Source: Candidatus Binataceae bacterium
GTDB lineage: Bacteria > Desulfobacterota > Binatia > Binatales > Binataceae
Direction of reading: 5' to 3'
Assembly (NCBI GenBank): GCA_036495685.1
Contig: DASXMJ010000067.1
Coordinates: 1-50,315, forward strand
DNA: 50,315 nt
In this document: one piece after another, positions 9,092 through 19,000 of the stretch
Numbering within the stretch: position 1 is the first letter of the stretch
How the letters are laid out: each line of letters opens with the position of its first letter
Notes under the pieces: model-generated
Told to the model about the DNA's origin: nothing
Databases searched by the model: none
The model's input: only the letters and a program-made list of their open reading frames with translations
Position numbers and translations under genes: made by a program

Positions 9092-9358
9092 AACGTTTCT
9101 CCAGGAGATCGGTTATCGTTGGCGACTGTTGGAATTACAGCCTATCGGGGTCGCGATCTCTAGCAGAAGATGAGCGCTGCGCGCCTCACGCGTGGAAACC
9201 ACCGCGGTTGGCAGGGGGCATTTTCCACCCAAAAATGGGCGCTCGGTCGCGTTGTTGCGGTGCGCTGCGCGTCGCATGCGGGTATCGCCGGTTGGAAAGT
9301 GGGTGCGGGTCTTGGTCCGTGGGCCGCGTCACCGAGCAGTTACCGCCGAGTCGAAAAT

Positions 9359-10258
9359 TCAACGCGCGGGCGCCTTGCTCGTATGGAGCAACTCCTGCGC
9401 GAGCTCCGCCAGTAGCCGCCGCACCTCGCTCGGGCTCGCTACCCGATAGCGGGCCCAACTGGGTCGCGCCGAACCCACCAGCACCCCGATACCGTCATCG
9501 CGAATTTCCTGAAACGCATCTTCGTCGGTGGTGTCATCGCCGAAATAAACCGGCACGGATTTGGGGTAAGCGCACTCCTGAAGAAGCGTGCGAATTGCCC
9601 TTCCCTTGCCGCCGACTCCTCGCGGAAGCAGTTCGTCGATCATCTTGCCTCGCAGGATCCGCAACCCGGGTGTTTTGGCTTCCACGAAGTTTCGCAGTGC
9701 GGCACACCGCTCGTGCGCAAGCGCCGGGTCTACCATGCGATAGTGCACCGCGATGGCGACCCGCTTGTCTTCGATAACGAAACCCTCAGTGGTCGCCACG
9801 TTGCGAGCGAGCCATGCACGCGCCGCGACGAGATCGGCTTCGGCAGCTTCGACGCCGGGCGCCAGGCGGCTGACTCCGTCGGCGCTCATGATCTCCAGAC
9901 CGTGGGTCCCGGCGAAAAGGATTCCGCGCTCGACTCCGAGCATGCGGCGGACCTCTGCAATCTCGCGCCCGCTTATAATTGCGACTGTAATCCGCGCCGG
10001 GTCGCGCGCCAGGGCGCTCAATACTTCGCCGACTCCGCTTAGGGGACGTGCATCGGCCGGGTGGGGGACTATCTCGGAGAGCGTGCCATCAAAATCGAGA
10101 CACAGGAGCAGCGAACCCCGCGCCAACACCGCCGTCAGCAATCCACGCGGAATCGGCTCTGGCTGTTCAGTCGGCGGTAAGCTCGGCGGCGGGCTGCTCA
10201 AGCGCGCGTCTTCCGATGAGCGAGTCGAGGAAGGTGGTCGACCAGCTTTCCAGGTCAT
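9359..10258 (-). CDS. otsB: Trehalose-6-phosphate phosphatase
   Basis: OtsB removes phosphate from trehalose-6-phosphate to give trehalose. The protein (299 residues from the ATG at 10258) is a HAD-superfamily phosphatase. It has the nucleophile motif LDFDGTLSE, motif II IISGREIAEV, the substrate-cap region with GTHGLEI, and the metal-binding YFGDDTTDEDAF motif. The chosen start overlaps the end of otsA by 92 bases. About 35 N-terminal residues are Ser/Pro-rich and not conserved, so a later start near the otsA stop (for example the TTG just before LTAVLARG) is also possible. It forms an operon with otsA. Confidence 0.92.
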   Translation of the reverse strand: MTWKAGRPPSSTRSSEDARLSSPPPSLPPTEQPEPIPRGLLTAVLARGSLLLCLDFDGTLSEIVPHPADARPLSGVGEVLSALARDPARITVAIISGREIAEVRRMLGVERGILFAGTHGLEIMSADGVSRLAPGVEAAEADLVAARAWLARNVATTEGFVIEDKRVAIAVHYRMVDPALAHERCAALRNFVEAKTPGLRILRGKMIDELLPRGVGGKGRAIRTLLQECAYPKSVPVYFGDDTTDEDAFQEIRDDGIGVLVGSARPSWARYRVASPSEVRRLLAELAQELLHTSKAPAR

Positions 10259-11690
10259 TAGCTCGCAGCTTCGCGCGCAGCGAGCTCATCCGCGTGATCT
10301 GCTGTTTGGCCGGCATCTCCAGCGCTTCCTCGATCCGCGCTGCTATTTGATCGAGGTCGTATGGATTCACGAGCAGCGCTTCGGTCATTTCCTCGGCCGC
10401 TCCAGCGAATTCACTCAGGATCAGCACCCCATCGTTGCCGGGACGGGACGCGACGTATTCCTTGGCGACCAGGTTCATACCGTCGCGCAGGGGGGTCAGC
10501 AGAGCCACGTCGCTGGCCTGGTAGTAGGGCACCAGCTCCTCGGTTTCGAATTGCGTGTATAGATAGCGAATCGGCACCCAGCCTTCCGAAGAGAAGCGTC
10601 CGATGATGCGCCCAACCTGCTCGTCGACCTGGCGCTTTAGCTCGGAATAGTCCCGAATGCGGGTGCGCGAAGGTACCGCTATAAGGACCAGTGAGACGTT
10701 GCGGTGTGCGCTCGGATTGCGCTCCAGGAAGCGTTCAAAGCCCAGAATGCGCTGCAGCAAGCCCTTGGTGTAATCAAGCCGGTCCACGCCGAGGATGATT
10801 CGATGGTTCTCGCCGAAGCTACGACGCAGTCGCATCGCCCGATCGCGCACCCGCGGACTTTCTGCCAGTTCTTCGAAATAGCTGACCGCGATCCCGAGCG
10901 GAAATGCGCCGACTTTTACGGTCCTGCCGCCGAAATGGATTTCCTCGCGGTCGAAGTCGACCTTCGCTCCCAGGATGCGCTCGCACGAGCGCTCGAAGTG
11001 AGTCACATAGGCCGGCGTGTGAAACCCGATCAGATCGCTGCCCAGCATCCCCGCGAGCAACTCGCGACGCCAGGGAAACACGCGGAACAATTCCTGCGGC
11101 GGAAACGGCACGTGCCAGAACAGCCCGATCGGTAGCTCCGGGCGGCGCGCGCGAATCATCATCGGCGTGATCGCCAGGTGAAAATCCTGCACCCACACCA
11201 CGCTCGACGACGAGGCCTCGGTCGCAGCCAGGCTGGCGAAGTTCATGTTGACCCGCTGATAGTTGTTCCACTGCGCGCGATTAAAGTGACAGATCGGCGC
11301 CATGTAGTGCATCAGCGGCCACAACCCCTGGTTACACATGCCATAGTAGAAGTTGGAAACGTCGCGCTCGCTCAAATCCGCAAACACCAGGTCAAAACTC
11401 GGGCGGTGCGGCGGCATCGCCACGCGCTTCTGCATGGTGCGGCCCCCTGGCCACGCGATCCAAGTCCCGCCGTGCTCCTCGAGCAGGCGCTGAAAGGTGC
11501 TGCCCACTCCGCCGACCGTCGGCTCGATACGCTCACCCGCGAGGTCCCGAACGATACGAATCGGGGCCCGGTTGGACATGACCACGAGGTTGTAGCCCCG
11601 CTGTGGGGTGTGGTGCGCGCGGGCGCGCACCGCATCGTGGAAAATAGTCCGCGGATGACGTGACGGAACGATTTTGTTTCCGGCGGACAT
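10167..11690 (-). CDS. otsA: Trehalose-6-phosphate synthase
   Basis: OtsA is a GT20 glycosyltransferase that joins a nucleotide-activated glucose to glucose-6-phosphate, giving trehalose-6-phosphate. The 507-residue protein has the N-terminal VMSNRAP motif, a VGGVGS loop (family GGL region), the WVQDFHL strand and the C-terminal [11 protein letters not shown] segment. The long open frame continues upstream, but that part has no family similarity and runs into the divergent gene's 5' region. I therefore start at ATG 11690, about 45 residues before the first conserved motif; this N-terminal extension is somewhat long. The next gene on the strand, otsB, completes the pathway. Confidence 0.93.
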   Translation of the reverse strand: MSAGNKIVPSRHPRTIFHDAVRARAHHTPQRGYNLVVMSNRAPIRIVRDLAGERIEPTVGGVGSTFQRLLEEHGGTWIAWPGGRTMQKRVAMPPHRPSFDLVFADLSERDVSNFYYGMCNQGLWPLMHYMAPICHFNRAQWNNYQRVNMNFASLAATEASSSSVVWVQDFHLAITPMMIRARRPELPIGLFWHVPFPPQELFRVFPWRRELLAGMLGSDLIGFHTPAYVTHFERSCERILGAKVDFDREEIHFGGRTVKVGAFPLGIAVSYFEELAESPRVRDRAMRLRRSFGENHRIILGVDRLDYTKGLLQRILGFERFLERNPSAHRNVSLVLIAVPSRTRIRDYSELKRQVDEQVGRIIGRFSSEGWVPIRYLYTQFETEELVPYYQASDVALLTPLRDGMNLVAKEYVASRPGNDGVLILSEFAGAAEEMTEALLVNPYDLDQIAARIEEALEMPAKQQITRMSSLRAKLRANDLESWSTTFLDSLIGRRALEQPAAELTAD

Positions 11691-11809
11691 CAGCAAACCT
11701 GATCGCGGCGCGACCTCGGTTGAATCGTTGGAGGAAATGTAGGAGTTAGATACTTGATACACCCGATCATCTCGCCTGAGCAACCGAGCGGGCGCGCGGG
11801 CTTCACCAC

Positions 11810-12496
11810 ATGGCTTCGACTGCTCAGCATACCGCCGATCCCTTTGAGTTCCGTTCGTTGCTGAATTTGACCCTCCTGACGGGCCTGCGGGCACGCGATC
11901 TAGCCGAATTGGTGCAACACATGCGCACCGTTCCGGGTGCTGTGATTTACCATCATACTCACCATTTTCTGGTTCAGCACCAATTTCTTTCGCCGGAACC
12001 GCCAAATGATTTCGCATATTGGGTCTCAAACATCCTGCTCGAGGAGCGTTTAGGCGAGGAATTAGCCGCGGTCGACCTGCTTCGGTTTCCTACCCTGCGT
12101 GACCTGCGGAATGCTTTGATCAAGGTCATCCAAGGCTTCCTTGACCGGAGCAGCAATCTCCGTACCGCCCCGCCCGGCGAGGAGTTTCACTTCATGGAGT
12201 CCGTATCCTACGTGATGCCAACCAGCGTGCGCGCCACCAATCTGGCGGAGTTCCGCGAGGGCCTGGCGCGCGTCTCGCTTAGCTCCATTGCCTACCACAT
12301 GTTCGACGCACGACTGCGATTGGAGAGAGCTGACAACGACTTCTCAAGATGGCTCGAGCATTCGCTGGGTGAGGCGCAAATCGCGGAAGCGTTCCGCAAG
12401 GTCGATCCGTATACCTATACCTGGGATGGGTTGCGCCGCCGCTTGCTCGGGATGGTCGGTCAAAAGCTAGAAGAGAACAGCCGTGGCCGGGCTTGA
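11810..12496 (+). CDS. DUF5752-like protein next to trehalose synthase
   Basis: A 228-residue, probably cytoplasmic, mainly helical protein with no membrane segments. It resembles the DUF5752 family, whose members are commonly found beside trehalose or related glycosyltransferase genes and have no defined function. Visible landmarks are YHHTHHFLVQHQFL near residue 50, NDFAYWV, and SSIAYHMFDARLRL near residue 165. These repeated His-rich and aromatic segments might bind a ligand or metal, but that is a guess. The gene overlaps the following glycosyltransferase by 14 bases, so the two are almost certainly co-translated. It is divergent from otsA, with 119 bases between the starts. Confidence 0.75.
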   Translation: MASTAQHTADPFEFRSLLNLTLLTGLRARDLAELVQHMRTVPGAVIYHHTHHFLVQHQFLSPEPPNDFAYWVSNILLEERLGEELAAVDLLRFPTLRDLRNALIKVIQGFLDRSSNLRTAPPGEEFHFMESVSYVMPTSVRATNLAEFREGLARVSLSSIAYHMFDARLRLERADNDFSRWLEHSLGEAQIAEAFRKVDPYTYTWDGLRRRLLGMVGQKLEENSRGRA

Positions 12497-13706
12497 GGAG
12501 TACCGCCCCATCGTCGGCGAGGGCGTCGTCGCCGAGCTGAGACTCTTGGGCGAGCGCCTAAGCGGTCGGAGCATTCTGAACGTCAACTCGACCCGCGTCG
12601 GCGGTGGGGTCGCCGAGATTCTCAATCGGCTGGTACCGCTCCTCCAGGAAGTTGGGGTCGATGCGCGCTGGGACGTCATTCGTGGGACCCAGGAGTTCTT
12701 CGATCTCACCAAGCGCATGCACAATGCGCTCCACGGCAAGCACGACGTCTTCAGCGCGCAGGACCGCGAGATTTTCAATCACGCCACCGAGCAGAATCTT
12801 GCTTCGCTCGACCTGGGGGCGGACATCGTCTTCATTCACGACCCCCAGCCCGCGGGCCTGATTCGCGCCAAGCGTGACCTTTCCAACAAGTGGATCTGGC
12901 GATGCCATATCGACGTTTCGGCACCCGCCCCCGGGGCGTGGGAGTTTATCGCGCCCATGGTCGAAAAATACGACCTCAGTGTGTTTTCGGCGCCGCAGTT
13001 CAGCCGCGAGCTGCCGATCCCGGAGGTACTGATCGCACCCTCCATCGATCCGCTCTCGGACAAGAATCGGGAGCTGCGCGATTCGGAGATCGAACAGGTC
13101 CTCAAGCGAATTGGGATCCGCAGCGATAAGCCGATCGTCACCCAAGTTTCGCGCTTCGACCGCTTCAAGGACCCGATGGGGGTGATCGATGCATTCCGCC
13201 TGGCGCGTGAGCGCGTCGACTGTCAATTGATTCTGGCCGGGGGCGGCGCCACCGACGATCCCGAGGGCGCCCAGGTGCTCAGGGAGGCCCGAGAACGCGC
13301 GTCCGACGACAACGACATTCATATCGTCGATTTGCCGCCAACCTCCAATGTCGAGATCAATGCAATTCAGCGCGCGTCGACCGTAGTGATTCAAAAGTCG
13401 CTTAAAGAAGGCTTCGGCCTGACGGTTTCGGAAGCGCTCTGGAAGGGAAAGCCCGTGATTGCCGGGGCGGTGGGAGGTATTCCCCTCCAGATCACGCACA
13501 AATACTCAGGCATTCTGACCCACACGGTAGAAGGCACCGCGTTCTGGATCAAAATGCTGCTCTCGGCCCCGGAGTTCGCGGCCAAGCTCGGCGAGAACGG
13601 CCGCGAACACGTGCGTAACAACTTTCTGCTCACGCGTCACATGCGCGACTACCTGCTGGCGTTTCTCTATCTGGAAAGTCCGCATGAGAGCGTGGTCGAA
13701 CTCTAG
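12483..13706 (+). CDS. treT: TreT-like trehalose synthase (GT4 glycosyltransferase)
   Basis: A 407-residue GT-B glycosyltransferase resembling TreT, which makes trehalose in one step from a nucleotide-glucose and free glucose. Features include the N-terminal STRVGGGVAEIL glycine loop, the HDPQPAGL segment, CHIDVSAP, and the GT4 donor-site motif EGFGLTVSEALWKGKP with two acidic residues seven apart. It starts with GTG inside the end of the DUF5752-like gene. With the divergent otsAB pair, the cell has two separate trehalose routes side by side. The TreT assignment follows overall resemblance and context; a related GT4 specificity cannot be excluded. Confidence 0.82.
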   Translation: MAGLEEYRPIVGEGVVAELRLLGERLSGRSILNVNSTRVGGGVAEILNRLVPLLQEVGVDARWDVIRGTQEFFDLTKRMHNALHGKHDVFSAQDREIFNHATEQNLASLDLGADIVFIHDPQPAGLIRAKRDLSNKWIWRCHIDVSAPAPGAWEFIAPMVEKYDLSVFSAPQFSRELPIPEVLIAPSIDPLSDKNRELRDSEIEQVLKRIGIRSDKPIVTQVSRFDRFKDPMGVIDAFRLARERVDCQLILAGGGATDDPEGAQVLREARERASDDNDIHIVDLPPTSNVEINAIQRASTVVIQKSLKEGFGLTVSEALWKGKPVIAGAVGGIPLQITHKYSGILTHTVEGTAFWIKMLLSAPEFAAKLGENGREHVRNNFLLTRHMRDYLLAFLYLESPHESVVEL

Positions 13707-13792
13707 GGCGCACCGCCATCCGGCACGCCTTGACAATCAGCGCAGCAGAGAAGTTCACTCGTTCTCAGCCTGTTAGGGAGGTCATCCCGGTC

Positions 13793-14908
13793 ATGCCGCG
13801 AATAATCGATTCGGACGGTCACATCGTGGAGCCGCCCGCGCTCTGGAAGGATTACACCGAGTCTGCCTATCGGGAGCAGATGATCCAGATTCGCCGCAAC
13901 CGGGACGGGCAGGACGAATTGTTCATCATGGGTGAAAACCGCAGCCGTCCAAACCTGCCGGTTGCGGCCTCGGTGATCCCCGGCGGACTGTCCGATCTGA
14001 AGCAGGCGCGCCAACTCACCTGGGACGATGTACCGCCCGGCGGCTTCGATCCGCACGCCCGCATCAAGGTCATGGACGCCGAGGGCATCGATGTCGCGGT
14101 TCTCTATCCTTCGATGTGGCTGCTTTACGGTGATTTAACCGAACCAAAACTACAGGCTGCGGCGTGCCGCGCCTACAACAACTGGATGGCCGACTTCTGC
14201 AGAGCCTACCCGAACCGGCTTTACGGCGTCGCCCCGATGCCGCTGCTGGAGGTTGGTGAAGCAGTGCGCGAGCTGCGTCGCGTGGTCCACGAGCTCGGCT
14301 ACAAGGCGGTGTTCGTCAGACCCAATCCCTTCGGCGGACGTCGACTCAACGATCGCGCCTACGATCCCTTCTGGCGCGAGGCCGAGGAACTCGATGTTCC
14401 GGTCGCCGTCCACTCGAGCTTCGGTACCCGGATGCCGACCATGGGAGCCGACCGCTACCATGATCCGTTTTTTTTCCACATGGTCTGTCATCCCTTTGAA
14501 CAGCAGGCCGCCTGCATGGACGTGATTTGCGGCGGGGTACTGGCGCGATTCCCGCGTCTTCGGGTCGCATTCCTCGAATCCGGAATCGGATGGCTCGGAT
14601 ATTGGCTGGATCGCATGGACAGCCACTACGAGAAGATGCACGACTACGTGCCGTGGATGAAAAAGAAAGCGACCGAGTATTTCATCGAGCAATGCTACCT
14701 GACCCTGGATCCCGAAGAGCGCACCCTCGCCGCGATGGTCTCGCTGGGCGTGGAAGGTAATGTGCTATGGGGATCGGACTATCCGCACTTCGATTGCACC
14801 TTTCCGGGCGTGCTGAAGCAGGTGCGCGAGGCGCTGGGGGTGCTGCCGGAGACCTCGCGCACGAAAATACTGACCGAGAACGCGATCAACTTCTACCGAC
14901 TCGGCTGA
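13793..14908 (+). CDS. Amidohydrolase-2 family metal-dependent hydrolase
   Basis: A 371-residue TIM-barrel protein of the amidohydrolase-2 group, which includes ACMSD-like decarboxylases and related hydrolases. The metal-site pattern begins with IIDSDGHIVEP; further ligands are the His in VAVHSSFG and the Asp in LWGSDYPHFD. An upstream in-frame TTG at 13730 would add 21 residues. I prefer the ATG at 13793 because it has an AGGGAGG ribosome binding site about 11 bases upstream and the family usually begins with PRIIDSDGH. A second family member lies at 23111-24208. Substrate unknown; such genes are abundant in genomes rich in degradation of aromatic or acyl-CoA compounds. Confidence 0.86.
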   Translation: MPRIIDSDGHIVEPPALWKDYTESAYREQMIQIRRNRDGQDELFIMGENRSRPNLPVAASVIPGGLSDLKQARQLTWDDVPPGGFDPHARIKVMDAEGIDVAVLYPSMWLLYGDLTEPKLQAAACRAYNNWMADFCRAYPNRLYGVAPMPLLEVGEAVRELRRVVHELGYKAVFVRPNPFGGRRLNDRAYDPFWREAEELDVPVAVHSSFGTRMPTMGADRYHDPFFFHMVCHPFEQQAACMDVICGGVLARFPRLRVAFLESGIGWLGYWLDRMDSHYEKMHDYVPWMKKKATEYFIEQCYLTLDPEERTLAAMVSLGVEGNVLWGSDYPHFDCTFPGVLKQVREALGVLPETSRTKILTENAINFYRLG

Positions 14909-15017
14909 AGGTGGTCCCGTTGGCGCCGTAGGGCGGCGGCGCGAAGATTCGGCGGCGAAGTTTCCCAAAGACGCCGATGTCCCGGGTGCGCCGTTGGTCA
15001 CACCGGGCACCTCTCCA

Positions 15018-15036
15018 AGCCTCGTCCGGCGAGGCT
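15018..15036. terminator. Hairpin between convergent genes
   Basis: A perfect 7-bp stem (AGCCTCG / CGAGGCT) with a 5-base loop lies between the convergent amidohydrolase and alpha/beta hydrolase genes. It is followed by AAAA on the plus strand, so it reads as TTTT before the stem on the minus strand and lacks a proper downstream T-run in both directions. It may act as a weak bidirectional terminator or RNA end stabiliser. Confidence 0.35.
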
Positions 15037-15056
15037 AAAACATGACCAGGACGCCT

Positions 15057-15782
15057 TCAGCGTGGGGTGTGCGACTTCAAGAACTCGCATACCCGCTTCA
15101 CCGTCTGCGGAATCAGCTCCGGAGTCTTCCATTCACGAACCAGCGTCGCGTTGGGCGCCAGCAGGGCGATCTCTTCCGAGGTCGGCGTAGGATGATAATC
15201 GTCACTGCCCATCAGAATGAGCAAAGGCGTCTTCACCGACCGCACAAAGTCGCGCGAAACGTTGAAGACAAAGTCGGTTCCGTACATTCGATCGCGAAAC
15301 GCCCGCAGACCCGCTGCGTCAATCTCGGGATGGTTCGGTTTGAGCGCGTCCGCCCATCCGTCAAACATGGCGTAGAACATCTCTCGATTCTTCGGCGACA
15401 GCCCGATCGGGTTCTGCAGCACTGCCGCGCTGATTCGATTGGGCGCAGCCTGAATCGCCCCTAGGCTGTAAGAACCACCGATACACCCGCCCATCACGTG
15501 GCAACGATCAATCTTCAGATGGTCGAGCAGCGCAAGATGATCACCCGAGTAGCTATGCCACCCGTCCGAAGCGGAGAATGGGGCCCGCGACTGACCGGCG
15601 TTGCGTTGATCCATCGCGATGACCCGGAAATCCCCGGCCAGCTCTTTGGTCGGATCGAATGGACTCTTGCTCCAGAATTCGATGCTCGACCGCATCCCGC
15701 CTGGCGCGAACAGCAAGATCGGAAAGCCTGAGCCATACTCTTCGTAGTAAAGCGAAACTCCATTGCGTTCGAATGTTGGCAT
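15057..15782 (-). CDS. Alpha/beta hydrolase with Cys nucleophile
   Basis: A 241-residue alpha/beta-hydrolase-fold protein. The oxyanion region is FAPGGMRSS, and the nucleophile elbow reads MGGCIGGS, placing Cys100 where Ser is usual. The likely acid is Asp194 or Asp195 in MGSDDYHPTP. The His197 three residues on is conserved in look-alikes, but the usual late catalytic His is not obvious. Cysteine nucleophiles occur in dienelactone hydrolase and in a subgroup of this fold, so this is probably an active lactonase or esterase variant rather than a dead enzyme. It is convergent with the amidohydrolase gene upstream in the window. Confidence 0.83.
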   Translation of the reverse strand: MPTFERNGVSLYYEEYGSGFPILLFAPGGMRSSIEFWSKSPFDPTKELAGDFRVIAMDQRNAGQSRAPFSASDGWHSYSGDHLALLDHLKIDRCHVMGGCIGGSYSLGAIQAAPNRISAAVLQNPIGLSPKNREMFYAMFDGWADALKPNHPEIDAAGLRAFRDRMYGTDFVFNVSRDFVRSVKTPLLILMGSDDYHPTPTSEEIALLAPNATLVREWKTPELIPQTVKRVCEFLKSHTPR

Positions 15783-15972
15783 GCTTCAGCACCTCGATGC
15801 GGCCAGAATGCTGCGATGCGGGCCAATCTTCAAGGGCGTGCTCGACCCTGGCGCCGAGCGCAAGTTTCTGGGGCGCCGTTGGGCCAGACCCTCTGTGGGT
15901 AACCGTGACAAAGGTGATTCGGTGGTGCCGACCCGCGCTGCTTAGTCTCACCTCGAACTGAGCGGTGACGCA

Positions 15973-16000
15973 AACAAAAGGCCCGCCTACGAGGCGAGCC
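15973..16000 (-). terminator. Intrinsic terminator of the RND operon
   Basis: On the minus strand a 9-bp stem (GGCTCGCCT / AGGCGGGCC, one G-U pair) with a CGT loop is followed by TTTTGTTT. It overlaps the last codons and stop of the RND permease gene and looks like the end of that operon. Confidence 0.6.
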
Positions 16001-19000
16001 GTCGGCGGTCGGCCTCGCTCTCGCTGCCGTTGATCGCTGCGGGCTCTGCTCTCGGCACGTACTGCTCGCCGGTCCGCCACGCGTGGTACCGTTCGATGAA
16101 CACTTCCATGTAAGTGTAGAAGACTGGCGTGATGTAGAGGGTAAGGAACTGCGAGAAAAAGAGTCCGCCCACCACCGCTACGCCGAGCGGACGGCGCGAC
16201 TCTGCTCCCGCGCCGATTCCCAGCGCGATCGGCAGGGTACCCATCAATGCCGCCGCCGTGGTCATCATGATCGGCCGAAAGCGGATGATGGCGCCCTCGA
16301 AGATCGCTTCAGCCGGGCTCTTGCCTTCGTTACGTTGGGCGTCGAGAGCGAAATCGATCATCATGATCGCGTTCTTTTTCACCAGGCCCACCAGCATGAT
16401 GACGCCGACGAATGCGAACAGGTCCAGCTCCATTCCGAATAGCCAGAGGGTCAGCAGCGCCCCGAAGCCTGCCGAGGGGAGCCCGGACAGAATCGTGACC
16501 GGATGGATAAAGCTTTCGTAAAGGATGCCGAGCACCAGGTAGATGACCAGGATCGTCATCAGCAGCAGCATCCCGAGGTTGCCCATCGAACTTTCAAAGG
16601 CCTGTGCGGTCCCCTGGAAGCTCGAGGTGACCGTGTCTGGCAGGGTGTTCGCGGCAAGCCGCCGCACTTCGTTCAGCGCCTTGCCCAAAGAAGCGCCGGG
16701 CGCCACGTCAAACGAAATGGTCGCCGAAGGCAGCTGTCCGAAGTGATTGATTTGTAAGGGCCCCAGCGACCGCGTGAACTTGACCACGGTGTCGAGCGGT
16801 ACCAGGTCGCCACTGCTGGAGCGCACGTAGAGTAGCGAGAGCGTGGACGGATCGAGCTGATATTGCGGCTCCACCTCCATGATCACCCAGTACTCGTTGT
16901 TGGGCGCGTAGATCGTGGAAATCTGGCGCGCACCGTAAGCGGTGTAGAGCGCGTCCTCAATCGACTGTGCCGAGACTCCTAGCACGTGCGCCTTGTCACG
17001 ATCGATGTCGACCGTGACTTGCGGATTCTCGACTTGGAGGTCGCTGTTCACCCCGCGCAAGTCCTTGAGCTCATGCATTTTGCCTTCGAGTATCGGCGCG
17101 TACTTGTACAGACTGGCGGTGTCAGGGCTTTGCAGCGTCATCTGGTACATCGACCGGGTGAATTGAGCGCCCAGCTGAATTGGCGGCGGGTTCGACAAAA
17201 AGGCGCGCAGCCCCGGTACCGAGTTCACCAGTGGCCGCCACTTGGCGATCAGCTGGTCGACCGAGAGTTTGCGCTCCGCGCGCGGCTTCAAATGCAGAAA
17301 CAGAATTCCGGTATTGGTCGAACCGCCGGGGCCGCCAACTCCCACTCCGGCGAAGAAGCGCCGGATGTTGGGATTATTTTTGAGCAGGCTCACCTCCGCG
17401 AGTTGATGCTTGACCATTGAGTCGAAGGAAATGCCCTGCGCAGCCTGCGTGAAGATGATTAGTTCCTCGTTATCCTCGCTCGGCAGAAAGCCCTTCGGAA
17501 TCAGGTAAAAAAGCAGCAGAGTCACCAGCAAGATGATGCCCGAAACGACCATCGTTGCGGGCCGATGCCGCATGACCCAGGACAGGCTGCGCTGGTAAAC
17601 GTCGAGCGTCGCATCGAAGTACCTCTCGGTGACGGCGTAGAGGTGGCCGTGATGCTCACTCTTCGGCGGTTTGAGAAAGCGCGAGCACAGCATCGGGGTC
17701 AGCGTCAGCGACACGAATCCCGATACCAGGATCGCCGCGCCGATGGTGACCGCAAATTCGTGCAGCAACCGCCCCAAAATCCCGCCCATGAACAAAACCG
17801 GGATAAACACCGCCGCCAACGACACCGTCATCGACAGGATCGTGAAGCCGATCTCGCGCGCGCCATCGAGCGCCGCCGTGTAGGCGTCCTTACCCATCTC
17901 CATGTGACGCACGATGTTTTCCAGCATCACGATCGCGTCATCGACCACGAAGCCGACCGCCAGCGTGATCGCCATCAGGGAAAGATTGTCGAGCGAATAG
18001 TTCAGCGCCCACATCACCGCGAAAGTGCCGATAATCGACATGGGGAGCGCCAGGCTCGGGATAATGGTGGCCGACAGGTTGCGCAGGAACAGGAAGATGA
18101 CCATGACCACCAGCGCCACCGTCAGCAGCAGCGTGAATTGGACGTCATTTACCGATGCGCGAATCGTTTCCGAGCGGTCCCCCAGGATGTCGATGTGCAT
18201 AGCCGCCGGGACCTGGGCGTTGAACATCGGGAGCAGCTTCTTGACGTTGTCGACGACCTCAACCGTGTTGGTTCCAGGCTGGCGCTGGACCGCCAGCACC
18301 ACCGCCGGCTCTCCGCTCGACCAGTTGGCGCTTTTGTCGTTCTGGACGCTGTCGAGCACTTGTCCGAGGTCCTCGAGACGGACCGGTGCGCCGTTGCGAT
18401 ACGCTACCACCAGGGGTCGGTACGCCGCCGCGCTGGTCAGTTGACCATGGGTCTCAACCGTGAAGGCCTTCTGCTTGCCGTAGAGCGTGCCGGTGGGGAT
18501 GTTGACGTTGGCGCTCTGGACGGCTTGCGCGACTTCCTCGATACCGATTCCGCGCGCCGCCAGTTTTTTGGGGTCGAGCTGAATGCGCACCGCGTACTTC
18601 TGCGAACCGTATACCTGCACCTGCGCCACCCCGCTGACCATCGAGATGCGCTCGGCTAAAAACGTTTCCGCGTACTCGTCGACCTGTGAAATCGGCATGA
18701 TGGTCGAGCTGAGCGACAGGTAAAGAACCGGAGAGTCGGCTGGATTTACCTTGCGGAAGGTTGGCGGACTCGGCATGCCCGGAGGCAATTGGGAAAGCGT
18801 CGCGGTTATCGCCGATTGTACGTCCTGCGCGGCTGCATCGATGTTGCGTGAAAGATTGAATTGCAGGGTAATCGAGGTCGATCCCAGGATGCTGGTCGAG
18901 GTCATGGAATCGAGGCCGGCGATCGTCGTGAACTGCTTCTCCAGAGGCGTTGCTATGGAGGACGCCATGGTCTCTGGGCTGGCGCCCGGCAGCGATGCGT

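Noticed and set aside
13730-13792. TTG start for the amidohydrolase, or TTGACA at 13730 as a promoter box
   Set aside because: Family similarity begins at the ATG at 13793, and no acceptable -10 box lies at the right distance from the TTGACA.
17565-18659. Plus-strand frame of 364 codons, Arg/His/Gln-rich
   Set aside because: It is the antisense shadow of the RND permease, whose own frame is unmistakable.
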